From Bigelowiella natans CCMP2755 (lineage: Eukaryota > Cercozoa > Chlorarachniophyceae), in contig ADNK01002100.1 of NCBI GenBank assembly GCA_000320545.1, forward strand, positions 5,001-45,147: 40,147 nucleotides of DNA, written 5' to 3'. Within the stretch, counting starts at the first letter, position 1. Each line of letters starts with the position of its first letter. Positions 1 through 10,842 of this stretch are shown one piece after another. The notes under the pieces were generated by a model that worked only from the letters and a program-made list of their open reading frames with translations, ran no database searches and had not been told where the DNA came from. The translations under genes were made by a program, and so were the position numbers.

Positions 1-916
1 ACGACGGTTTTTACTACTACCTTAGGAAGATCCCCAGCTCGCAAAATACCTGTTATTGTTGTTTTTGTTGTTGTTGGGTGTTATTTCCATCACCATTAGC
101 AACATAAATATAATTAGCAAACAGCAGCAACAGCAACAACGGCAACAACAGTGTTAGCGAAGAAAGAAAGAGGGGGGGGAAAAGGAAAGATGCTTCTTCG
201 TTTGTCATACTGCAATCATATCGGTGCGAAATAGTGTTTCAATGCAAATTGACTAAAAATCCCAACAGACAGTCATTGTGCATCTTCATCATCGTAGTCT
301 ATATCACAAACGATGTGCTTCTTTAATCATCGTCATCAACAATAACATTACCGTAGGCTAGAGAGGTAGCTGCGTGCTCAGATATCAGTTGCAACAACTT
401 GATTCCTAAGAAGCAGAAAAGGCCAATATAAACCAATACCCACCACCACCATCATCATCGTCGTCGCTATCATTATCATCTTCATCAGAAATAGAGCAGC
501 AGCAGCAGCAGCAGAATAAAAAGAAGAAGAAGAAGAAGAAGAAGAAGAAGAAGATATACACGGGAAAGGAGAAGCAAGTAGTACCTGTTTGTTGACTATG
601 ATAAGAATATTAAATAACACACATATATGCACTCTTCCGACACACACACACACACACACACACACAAAGGCTCGCATTTGAAATCATCGTACATCATCAT
701 CATCATCATCATCATATTGTTACTATTACCAGCGATTTCAGCGGCATCTATCATGGCTCTTCTCTGCCTTTCTGTGAAATAGTCTGGAACCGTCACCACA
801 GCCTCCTGCGAGGTTCAACAATAGTAGTGATAACAATCGGCTCATTCCATAAACAACGACACACAATTAGTATAGCTTCTGCTGCCACATGTTTTGCAAA
901 GATAGCGTTTCGCAAG

Positions 917-951
<35 letters not shown>

Positions 952-1211
952 CAATACCGTAACCATCTCTGCGTTATTCTCGCCGACATTCATCGTGGCA
1001 ATACTCTGCATCTTCTTGAGCTAATTTGTGTAGAGTGATAGGAGGAAGAAAGAAAGTACAGCGACATCAGGAGGAATGTTTAGTTGTTTCCACGGAGAGG
1101 AAAGATAAGAAGAACAAGAACAAGAACAAGAAGAAGAGGAGATGCATGATTGAGGATGATGACTTTGTTGAAATATTTGAATCTTTCCCTTCCCATCCCC
1201 TCTCTCTGTCG

Positions 1212-1256
<45 letters not shown>

Positions 1257-1642
1257 ATATGATGCTGGGCACATGCATCCCCATCATCATCACCACCACG
1301 TGAGTTCTATGGTATGCTCATCATGGACGACAAGCAGCAACGAATGATCATTATTAAAAATACAAGCAATGAATGATCATTATTATAAATATACCAGCAT
1401 CGCCATTACGGACACCATTGACACTTTGCGAGTCTCCTGGCCATACCTTACCACCGCTGATGGATGGTAATTATTGATGACGATAATGATGAAAACAATG
1501 ATTTACGATGGGTCAAATATCGGTCGTTGTCGTTTTTTCTCTCTTTCTCTCTCTCTCTCTATAAGCACTCGTCATTGATTGCTAGGATTCTTCTTGTGAA
1601 TCTCTTTCTCTTAACAACACACACACACACACACACACACAC

Positions 1643-1690
<48 letters not shown>

Positions 1691-1747
1691 CATACCTGCT
1701 GGTTCTCCCCTTTCATCCTTCTCCAATTTTGTGTTGACTGGTGATAT

Positions 1748-1779
<32 letters not shown>

Positions 1780-2030
1780 AAGAGATGGAGAATGAATGGA
1801 AAGAAGGAACATGACAAACGTTACAGCACAAAAAGCCTCTGAGGGATGGCAAGATAATGAATGTCTTCTAGTTAAGATATAGTAGGGGTTGGATTATTTG
1901 TTCCAAAATCGTTCTTGGTGTTACAAATAACTTCAAGATACTCTATTTTCACTCAAGAAAAATCGTCTAAAAAAGACTGAAAAGCACACTTTCATCAACT
2001 GCTCCTAGATAAAGCATGCTAAGGAGGGCG

Positions 2031-2067
<37 letters not shown>

Positions 2068-3266
2068 CCTAGATTGGCTTCCTTCTGCACTATTTCATCC
2101 TCAAATTTCCGACCAATGAAACGCTTCATCCCGAAAATCGCGTTCCTTCATACCGATTATATCTATCAGAAATGGTCAACGTAATGCGACGGGTGTGCTA
2201 CTAGTGGGGGGGGGGGGGTGTTCGTGTATATACGGGATTGTCTCTACGAGAAACAATACATATCAAAGAACACATGTACACACTACGACGATGACGACGA
2301 CTACTACTCCTCCTACTACTACTTGGACGCTTCTGAAAGCATAGGACTCGCAACTGCTCTGGACTCAAAAGTGCTGCCTGTAAAAGATGATCGGCCATAT
2401 TACATATTACGGGAATTATGTTCGACTTTCATCATCAACAACAACAACGTCATCATCATCATCATCATCATCATCATGGCAGTATCGTCGTATCCGCCAC
2501 ACAAACCAACACAACGAACACAACATCAAGAGCGCCGTGTATGCATATCATCACCCTTATAACTATCAATTTGGCATCATAAACACTACAAACCTTCAAA
2601 GGCTACAATTGTGGGTGATAGGCGCTTAGATGCCTCTGTTAAGCATGTATCCACTCCCGCTCCTACACGGCACAAATGTAAGATGGTACGGAGGAGGAGT
2701 AGGGGGGGGGGGGGGGGGGGGATAGAAAGGAGCAGTAGGTACAGAGGCTATACTAACAGATATCCACGCAAAGATATACAACAAGTGATTGATGAATATG
2801 TCTGAATGAAACCTGAAATGATGGAAACGCGTGTGTTCTGGTTGCCGATGTCAATTCCCATCACAGACTGTCTGCCCCCCCTCAGCCGCCATAAATTCGA
2901 TGCTCTCTTGGGGGATATGTATGAAGTAGGAGGATGGGATGTTAATGGTGCCGAATGCAGCAAATGGCCTGAATGTACACCCCCTGCTGTTGCTACCACA
3001 AGGAGGAGCGCAGCGATGGCGAGGACCATGGTGAAGAAGGTAAGGGGCAACCCTTTTCTCGTCTCGCGCCGAAGAAGGGGCTCATTCTCTCGTTGACCTT
3101 CTAAGAAGATACTCCCTGAATACGGAAAGGCATGCGAGCGGGGGGCTTCTAAGAGGGACCAAGCAGCTAGTCGTCCTTCCTGCTCTCCGAGGGGGATACC
3201 CAAAGGTCGTTGTTCACCTGGTGGGGGCACATCCTCCTGCCGTCCAGGCTGCTGAACCGTCTCCAT
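1..3266 (-). CDS. Hsp70-superfamily chaperone (Hsp110/Grp170-like), 5' part, partial
   Basis: ATP-dependent chaperone or nucleotide-exchange factor of the Hsp70 superfamily. Proposed exons: 3266-2813, 2662-2594, 2377-2323, 2145-2069, 1737-1696, 1456-1395, 1020-964, 805-730, 405-352 and 49 to beyond base 1. Every junction is GT-AG and phases close throughout. Visible blocks in order: GIDIGNQNTRVS (phosphate loop 1), EASKRLSPTIVAF, KRFIGRKFEDEIVQKE, RYGQETRKVSMVSVMAML, AVVTVPDYFTERQRRAMIDA, then IKLLQLISEHAATSLAYG. Only about the first two thirds of the ATPase domain is inside the window. Exon 1 puts a hydrophobic segment (about residues 75-97) and then an RLRGG motif ahead of the ATPase domain, suggesting ER or plastid targeting (inference). 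A second start at 3029, in an ACCATGG context, would make the hydrophobic segment a signal peptide. NEH-type rather than NEP-type wording at ISEHAATSL leans to Hsp110/Grp170 over classical Hsp70. Confidence 0.85.
640..666. repeat. (AC)n microsatellite in an Hsp70-like intron
   Basis: Uninterrupted CA dinucleotides lie inside the intron between exons 805-730 and 405-352. The same intron also carries CAT, AAG and CAG trinucleotide runs (about 497-720). Apparent ORFs here are repeat translations. Confidence 0.95.
1215..1253. repeat. (TA)n microsatellite
   Basis: Pure TA dinucleotide run within the intron between exons 1456-1395 and 1020-964 of the Hsp70-like gene. Confidence 0.95.
1617..1686. 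repeat. Compound (AC)n-(TA)n microsatellite
   Basis: About 13 AC units run into about 20 TA units in the intron between exons 1737-1696 and 1456-1395. A (ATG)n run at 1748-1779 lies in the preceding intron; on the coding strand it reads CAT and abuts the acceptor. Confidence 0.95.
2030..2068. repeat. (CAA)n microsatellite at a splice donor
   Basis: On the coding (minus) strand this reads GTTGTTGTT directly after exon 2145-2069, so the repeat itself supplies the GT donor. Poly-G tracts at 2203-2218 and 2702-2721 and a (CAT)n run at about 2447-2477 lie in neighbouring introns. Confidence 0.9.
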
Positions 3267-4442
3267 ATGATACTGGATGCGGAATGCAATTCTTCAAAGA
3301 ATCGAGGCAGCAGTGAATTGGTGAGAGTCGGGCGAATGGCTCGAGAGGGGGCCGGGCTGCTATGTGAGAAGCGTTCCGAAGCGGCTGCAACCAACTTATT
3401 GCGCACTTTTGCCAACACGGAACGCCGGGGATTTCAACGCAATTTCCAACATAAAACGCCGGGGATTTTGATAGAGTCGGTCTTCACCGGGACCCAGGAC
3501 TTCCCGAATTATACTTTTCTCGGAGTTGGATCCCGAAACATATCTGGAGGAGGAGGAGCACTCCCATCACTGCCGTTACTACCGGTACAAATGAGATCTT
3601 TTGGACTTCCTTGGATTTGCTTCCAACAAAGGAAGCAGCTTTTCGCCTTTGTGACAAGTGAACAATGCTGTGACATGATGAACAATGATGACAAACTGCA
3701 TTTCTGAAGTGTTGCAAGACACTTGCAGCATGCGAAACGCAGTGCCTCGAACTGACTTGTGAATGCTGATGGTGCGATGAGAACAATGAGAACAATGATG
3801 AAAAACTGCATTTCCAAAGTGTGACAAGACACTTGCAATGTGCGAAATGCAGTCTGGCAGTGCCTCGAACTGGCTTCAGTGAGGACTGACTAGCAAACTA
3901 GCGGGGTTCATGCAAATTGGCACAAACTAAACATCAAATGCATCACAACTAGCAGCCTAATGACGACGACGCAAAGCATCCATCCTGAGCAGGAACTTCC
4001 TGACAGCCACGTCCACACGGAAATCGACGTCGGGGCGGGGGCAATGAACAATGAACAATGAACAATGAACAAAGCGTTGATCAAAAACTACATGCGCCAG
4101 AACCACATGGGAGACAGGCATTTGCACGCAGCAGAGCCTCAACAACACTCGTTGCAAGGACTAGTCATGAACAGAAGGTTTTTTTTGTCTAGTCCGTTTT
4201 GAACCGTTTTCCGTCATTGTGCGTGTCGCAACATCAGAATGGACGCTTTTCTCGAGTTTTCACATCTCACTGCTCCAAGACGAGGATTGCAAGCCATCAT
4301 GGTGAAAGATTGTGAGGGGGGGAGAGGAGAATGCACGTGTATGTGTGTGTGTGGTGTGCATGTTTTGTGTCTAGCTTTGGAATTACTGTCGCTCTAAGCA
4401 AACATTAACCCTATCCTTATCCTAATCCTACCCAAATCATAG
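3267..4442. other. Intergenic, repeat-bearing; kinase-gene 5' end unresolved
   Basis: Beyond the repeats there is a short duplicated phrase (AACGCCGGGGATTT at about 3421 and 3457) and no protein I recognise on either strand. An ATG at 4299 could begin the first coding exon of the downstream kinase gene, but I could not find a phase-0 donor joining it to the exon at 4443. Confidence 0.5.
3697..3890 (+). repeat. Two tandem-dispersed copies of a ~70-bp repeat
   Basis: The segments at about 3697-3765 and 3806-3890 share a core running from ACTGCATTTC through AGACACTTGCA and TGCGAAA to CAGTGCCTCGAACT. A third copy lies at about 24095-24176. Copies are preceded or followed by AACAATGA units (4041-4075, 24065-24090). 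ORFs crossing this stretch in several frames are not supported as genes. Confidence 0.75.
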
Positions 4443-7400
4443 GCTGAAGTATCAGAATACAAGGAAGAGATATCTAGGCTGAAAAAGGTCCTGACCCTAA
4501 AGCTAAAACCAGCTCTCTAACCTTAACAACTATCTCGCATTCCTGAGTTTTCTCGTCACCACAAGACAATGCACTTTCGAACTTAGGAGTTGAAAAGGGT
4601 TAGGGCCGAACTCGACGCTTTTAAAGCTGCCAAAGTGCACGAGCCCGATGTATCACAATACGTTCAAACTGATAATTATGATAACGATGAACTTGGATCT
4701 TTCAACGATGAAGATGATGACAAAGAAAACGAACATGATGGATATGTGACATATCACAGAGGTAATGACAATAATGATGATGATGATAATGTGGTGGTGG
4801 TGGTGGAGGTTATAAAGATGATTGTTATTTGAAAATACACAGAAGAACTTTATTGCAATTATTTTGCTGACGGTGGTCCAGTTGAAACAAAACAAAAGAA
4901 TGATAAATTCATATTCCATGCAAACGACATCAAGATGGAAAAGGTGATGTGTGATGTAGATGTCTAATGTATAATGCACGATGTATCTTGTATGCCGTGT
5001 GATGAACGATGATGAGTTATGATGATAAATCGAGTAGGTGCTCGGGTCCGGTAACTTTGCTACCACATCTGTTGGCATCATCAAAGCCACTAATGAGAAG
5101 ATCGCTGTAAAGAACCTGAAGGATGGGGTCGACATGAACGACTATAAAATCGAGATGCGAAATCTGCTCAACGTTGGAGATCATCCAAATGTATGATGAT
5201 GATGATGATGATGATTGTAATGATATAATGATTTTGCACATGATTTGTGATACCATTCGATAATTGTATGACACAGGTGATGAAGTTCGCAGACATGATA
5301 ATAATGATGATTATGGGGATTTGTAATATTAACCAACCCAATAACAAAACCGAAAATTTGTGCCACAGGTAATGAAGTTTATAGGCATCATGCCTTTAGA
5401 TGGAAGCCAGTGTTTTCTTACAGAGTTCTGTGAGCTTGGTAGTCTCGATCAGATGCATAGCGAGTACAACCTCCGCGATAAGAAAATATTCTTCAGGATA
5501 GCACGAGGGTCATCACCATTATCGTTATCATCAACATCATCGTCATCGTCATGATCATCGTCATCGCCATCATCGTCGTTGTTGTCGCCATCATCGTCAT
5601 CATCATCATCATCGTTATCATCGTTATCATCCCCGTCATCGTTACCATCATCATTTCGCCATCATCATCATCATCATCATCATCTTAATCAGGCTCTTCT
5701 GTGGAGTAGGCCATCTTCACGCCAACAACATGGTACAACACACGCGCGCGCGCGGCTAGCCAGTCATCCATCATCGTTTATCATGATCATCAATTACCAT
5801 CCTCCACTATCATCCATCATCATTTACCATCATCATTTACCATCATCATCATCATCATCATCATTTACGTGATCTACTATCACCTATCATCATCCATCAG
5901 ATCCATCGTGACATCGCATGCAGAAACATTCTTGTCCGCAAGGGCTTCGACATCGTGATCTCCGACTTCGGGCTCACCGTCTCCGCCCCTTGCGATGAAT
6001 ATCGCGCTCGGTCCAACGAGATGATCCCCTGGCCATGGATGCCCCCCGAGGCGCTGAAAACTGGAGTCTTCCGCAGCTCCTCCGACGTGTGGGCCGTGGG
6101 GGTGACACTTTGGGAGCTTTTAATGAAAGGCAAGAGGCCATATTCTGACTCAAAAGGAAAATTCTGTACATACAAAGACGTCAAAGATGCTATTATAGCG
6201 AGAAAGCTGACCTTAGAGACACCTCCGCCTTCGTATGAATGGTCGCGTGATATTCTAGATTGCTGCTTCCATCCCAAACCAGAGGGCAGGCCAAGGTTGT
6301 CGAGAGAAACATGGCTGGACTTTGTTGCTGCCCAGGACGGAGCAGAAAGTTGGGGGTTATTTACGGACAAGGAAGTTGAAAGCAGGTGTGTAAAATTAAT
6401 ACTAATGTGCATGCGTAACAATGTGCATCATGACATAATCAATAAATTATGTGTATGTGTGATGGTGTGCATACTATTCACAATGCTTATCATTATTTTC
6501 ATCACCGTTAGCATCATCAACCTTTGTAGCAGCAGTAGCCGCATATCATCATTATCATCCTTATCATCATCATCATCATTATCAGGTTTGCACAGGCACT
6601 TGAGATTGTGGAGCAGGTTATTTCTCTGCACAAATACTTTGCGCAGAGAAAAATGACGTGTGCTCATGTTATTCAAGCATAGGCACACACACCGACACAC
6701 ACCCACACTCTATTATGATGCTGACGAAGAATGTCCAATACGTAAATAATCGTTCCATATTTTTCCATTATTCATTCAGGAATCCGTAACACTGAATCCT
6801 TAACTACTCTTTACAATCACATGCAGAAATCTGACGATCTCAAGGCCGAAGATACAAAACTCTCGAACGTTTCTTCAAAAATCAGCGCCTTAAAAATACG
6901 GATAAGCAAGTGGAGGAAGTCCAGTTTGAATATGATTAAATCATACGCCAGACCTCCCAAGCCACTAAAGCTGGTTTTCGAAGCAATTTGCATTGTTCTA
7001 GGTCAGTCGCCAAAATCGTCAGCATCACCATCACCATCATCATCATCATCATTAGGTATTGAACCTACATGGAAAGCAGCCCAATTGAAACTTAAATTTG
7101 GTGATCGCTTCAAGAGCGAACTGGTTTCATATGACATAGACAAAATATCTCCCAATATCATCAAGGCTTTAAGACCTTATGTGGAGGGAGAAGACGGCAA
7201 GAAAATAGATCCAAAGCAATGTCAATTTGTCGCTGATATCGGCAGTGATCTCGCCGAGTGGGTTGTCACTCTCTACAACTACCACTTTGCGTTGAAAGAC
7301 CCCAAAGGCTTAGCATCAAAGAAATATGAGTCAATCAGCTCCACGAATGATGGTGACACGAACGGAATGTGGCCACGTCTCAATCAGCTCTCAAAGGTGC

Positions 7401-8488
7401 GAGCTGCGAAGTTCTCAAACGGAGGGGTACATGTCCTGAGATCCCCCATCAAAGCCTTCAAGAGTCTCATTGAGCTTCATCTCGACAACAATCACATCAC
7501 CAGTCTACCCTCTGACATTCAACACCTCAGAGAGCTGAAGATTCTAAACTTAAATGATAATTTCATCGAGTACGTCTCGCCTGCCATCAAACACCTCGTC
7601 AATCTTGAGAAGCTCTACCTGCGCAATAACCATCTCTCCTCTCTCCCAGTTGAGTTCCTGCACCTCATCAACCTCCAGAAACTCTACTTGCAGAAGAATG
7701 AGCTCACCGTCCTGCCCTCGGGCATTGGATCTCTCATTAACCTTCAAAAATTGTATTTGGAGGACAACAAGCTTATCAGCATCCCACATGAAATCAAATC
7801 GCTAAGCAAACTCATATGGCTACGTGCAGAGAACAACAATCTCACTAGTCTAACCCCAGAAATTGGACATCTTCGCTGTATTCAAGTTTTGAGTCTGGAC
7901 GGCAACCAACTTTCGGAGCTGCCTTCTCAGATAAAGGTAACATGATCTCAAATATCATCTACACCTACAATACTACTACTACCTGTTCCGCCTGCTGCAC
8001 ACTAATCAATAGTACAGCTTGTTGTCCCACACAAGCAACCCATGATGATGTTGTGTGATGTGATGTACATTATTCTAGCCAAATAACAAACCTACCTACC
8101 TCTGTAGCAAACCAGCACCGTGCCCACAATTAACAACAACACTACTAACTAACTACCTCCTACCCTCCCTCCAACCCTATCCCTAATAACCCTTGCCCTT
8201 CATCTCTGCATAATCATGATCTAAGACCATGCGCTGACGCTAAATACAAAATATAACCCTACAACTACTTAGTTCCTCGAGAATCTCAGCGAACTGAGCC
8301 TGTCGAAGAATAATCTCACCAAAATACAGCCCGAGATTTTCTCATCGCTCGCAAAACTCAAATTTCTTCTCCTCGACGACAATCCGGTGATGGATCTGTG
8401 TGCAGAAATGAAGTCGCTCACGCAGAATGTGGCATCGGCTAATGCTAAGAAGAAGTTGCAAGATCTGATGAGGGCGAAGGTGAACTGA
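4443..8488 (+). CDS. Tyrosine-kinase-like / dynein stalk (MTBD) / LRR fusion protein, 5' end incomplete
   Basis: Exons 4443-4487, 4587-4761, 4843-4943, 5038-5190, 5369-5508, 5693-5732, 5901-6385, 6586-6616, 6827-7001, 7056-7936 and 8273-8488 join with matching phases to about 813 residues plus an unseen N-terminus. Order: a coiled coil (4443-4640) and an acidic linker. Next a complete kinase domain with Gly loop LGSGNFA, AVK lysine at 5110, HRDIACRN at 5904, DFG at 5964, WMPPEAL in place of APE, and SDVWAVGVTLWELL. Next a heptad-like segment, then a dynein heavy-chain stalk-tip domain (IKSYARPPKPLKLVFEAICI, PTWKAA, DIDKISPNIIKALRPYV, LAEWVVTLYNY). Last, about eight 23-residue LRRs (7440-8390) and a charged tail. 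HRDIACRN resembles the tyrosine-kinase HRDLAARN rather than the Ser/Thr HRDLKPEN. A plausible role is a microtubule-docked signalling kinase (inference). Confidence 0.87.
7002..7055 (+). other. 54-bp in-frame intron
   Basis: GT...TTAG bounds a stretch rich in (CAT)n that is a multiple of three. Read through, it inserts a Ser/Pro run into the dynein-like domain exactly between VLG and IEPTW; removed, the domain reads continuously. I therefore treat it as an intron, though retention would keep the frame. Confidence 0.7.
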
Positions 8489-9434
8489 CGTTGCGATGTG
8501 ATCGACCTTCATTCTCATTGTTGAAGATGAGCATGTGTCGCAGCATGTCATTGTCATTGATCAGTGCAGATGCGAAAAAATTCACATCGATCTCCGTCAT
8601 GTTAGCATGCATGACGTCGATTCTGCAGTAGCCGTGTGCTGAAACAGATGCAATGAAAAATTAAATGGCCAGCTACCAAGCTAGATACCTAGCATTCTAG
8701 CGCATGATAGATTCACATGGCAACAATGACTGATAGCCCACGTACTTCAAAATTATCAAATGCATCGAATCCAACATGACTGTGTATCATTTTGCGCAGA
8801 AAATGCGTTCCTACAAATGCTTATTAGTTACAATTAATAACATAGTCCTTATACTAGCTTAGCGCATTGCTGCAGGTGCTAATCAGCACAAGAGCTATTA
8901 ACTGTAGCTTGTAGGGATGCTAGTCATTGTTACAGCACAGCAGGCACCACTCTCGATGCTCTATTCCAACTGTACTCTTCAGGCATACGCTACATGCATG
9001 CGCCCCAGTATATCAGTATATAAAAGTCACAGTGTTACTATATGTAAGATCTGTCTAAAGTGGCATCATACTGATCTATGGACAGAGTGGACTGATCACC
9101 GACCAATCGTTGCTCTGGGGGAGCAGCAAGTTTTCTCTTATAAAGATTGGTGTGACGATTCAACTGCTGCTCTGAGAATGAGTGGTCAAAATTGCTCATT
9201 GTAACGTTAATGCACAATGAACATTATTCCATGCATATCGACAACAATATGATTCTTGTGCTGTAACCAGTTAGATTGATTTTATCCGCAACCCCATTGT
9301 ATAATTATAAATCATGAGTATCAGGTATGTATTATGTGTTGAGATCTGTGGCGATGTGAGCGCGTCATATGCCGGCCCCCCTATTGGAAGTTCTTGAATT
9401 CGCCATATCTGTACATGTTCACACGATAATACAC
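8489..9434. other. Gene-free stretch
   Basis: It lies between the 3' ends of two convergent genes. It is AT-rich with scattered CATG/TAGC words. The ORF at 8917-9204 has no recognisable content, and I see no RNA gene I can defend. Confidence 0.5.
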
Positions 9435-9440
9435 TTTATT
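9435..9440 (-). terminator. Polyadenylation signal of the 9457-12101 gene
   Basis: AATAAA on the minus strand, 15-60 bp beyond either candidate stop codon of the upstream gene. Confidence 0.6.
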
Positions 9441-9456
9441 CAGAGAATGTGTCCAT

Positions 9457-9884
9457 TTACACAATTTTAGCTAGGCGCAAGATAGATGAGAAACTAACAG
9501 GGGCACTGCTGTATTCCAATGTACAAAGGACGATGATAAGGTAACAATAAGTGATTTCCCTGCTGCCCTCTTGCCATCGTTGTTGCCTCAATGAGGGCTA
9601 TTACTACTTACTTACCGTGCCATGAGTTCGTCGGTTGGAAGATAGTCTCCATTTTTATTCTGAGAAGGAGGAACCCCATCGTCATTTTGCACATGAGAAT
9701 AAAGAGGGGGAGGAGGTGTGGGGATGGGGGAAAACGACACAATGCCGACGCGCGCACACGTAAAGCACTACTTTTTGATTCAAAAAGTCATCACTAATAG
9801 CAAGTCACCTGCCCGTAGAAAAGGCTATAAACGAATGGATGCACAACTTCTGGTGGTTTCTTTTTCTCTTCCTGCGAATAAATG

Positions 9885-9916
<32 letters not shown>

Positions 9917-10186
9917 CTGTCGTCAGCCCCACAGCTATTTAGTGAATAGCATCACGGGCTATACTGATCAAGAATGAACAAATGAGGGGAATAACATTCC
10001 TAAAATTACCTGAAGCTCTTTCGGCAAGAATTTTTTGACTTCATTGAATTTGACGCTTTCTAGCATGTGTTCTGGGACGTAGGTCACCACCGGCGATTCG
10101 ACGTCCCTGACATCCACCAAAACCATGTAGAATGGCCTTGCTGTTGCACCCAGCATCTGCAGAATCCCGTTGGACTCAACCCACTG

Positions 10187-10219
<33 letters not shown>

Positions 10220-10806
10220 ACACACAGCAGCAGCAGCAGCAGCAGCAAGGTATCAACACAAGAAACAACGACGATGGCGACCATCACAAAGTTTAGCCAT
10301 CATAAGAGATGGTGGGAAAACATGTCCCCCCCCCCCCCCCCCCCCTCTTCTCCATGCACAATAATAAAATACACTAATTGATGATTCGCAAAGGGGCCAA
10401 GGGAATCTCATGCACATGTGGTGGTGGTGGTGGTGGTGGTGGTGGTGGTAGTGGTAGTGTTGTTTTTGCCCCCCTTCTATTAGATTTTTCCTTGATGTGT
10501 AATATATATGTAGAGAAGATGACAATTCAAGATTGCCGCCTTATTATTACCTCATCCGTTTCTCGACATCCAGGATGATATCCGCAGACGACGCCGCTGT
10601 ACCGTTTATCCTTGTGAATTACCTTCCGAGCACATTAATAGACATGTTGTAGTAAAAGCATGGAGACTCACTCCGTCAAAACTAAAGTTGTTGCTTCGGT
10701 CGTCGGTAATTGCCAACAATGTCGTAATTTGTCAGCGATATAGAAGGGAAAAGAGAAGAAACTCGAAGAGGAATATCATATCTTCAGCAAAATATGAGAT
10801 TGAGAA

Positions 10807-10842
<36 letters not shown>

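Noticed and set aside
596-640. Minus-strand FNILIIVNK, resembling the Hsp70 NVLRIINEP block
   Set aside because: The true continuation of exon 805-730 is the exon at 405-352 (IKLLQLISEHAATSLAYG), which fits phase and sequence exactly; the other match is chance within an intron.
1026-1852. Several ORFs of 60-100 codons on both strands
   Set aside because: They translate TA, AC, ATG and CT microsatellites (runs of IY, THT, HHH, MMM) and overlap introns of the Hsp70-like gene.
4400-4520. CCCTAA/CCTAA-like words suggesting interstitial telomere repeat
   Set aside because: Units are irregular (CCCTATCC, CCTAATCC, CCCTAAAG) and not tandem; similar words occur at 8160-8200. Insufficient.
9050-9205. 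Possible small nuclear RNA (structured-looking stretch after 9050)
   Set aside because: Compared mentally with U1, U2, U4, U5 and U6 core sequences; no conserved core matches.
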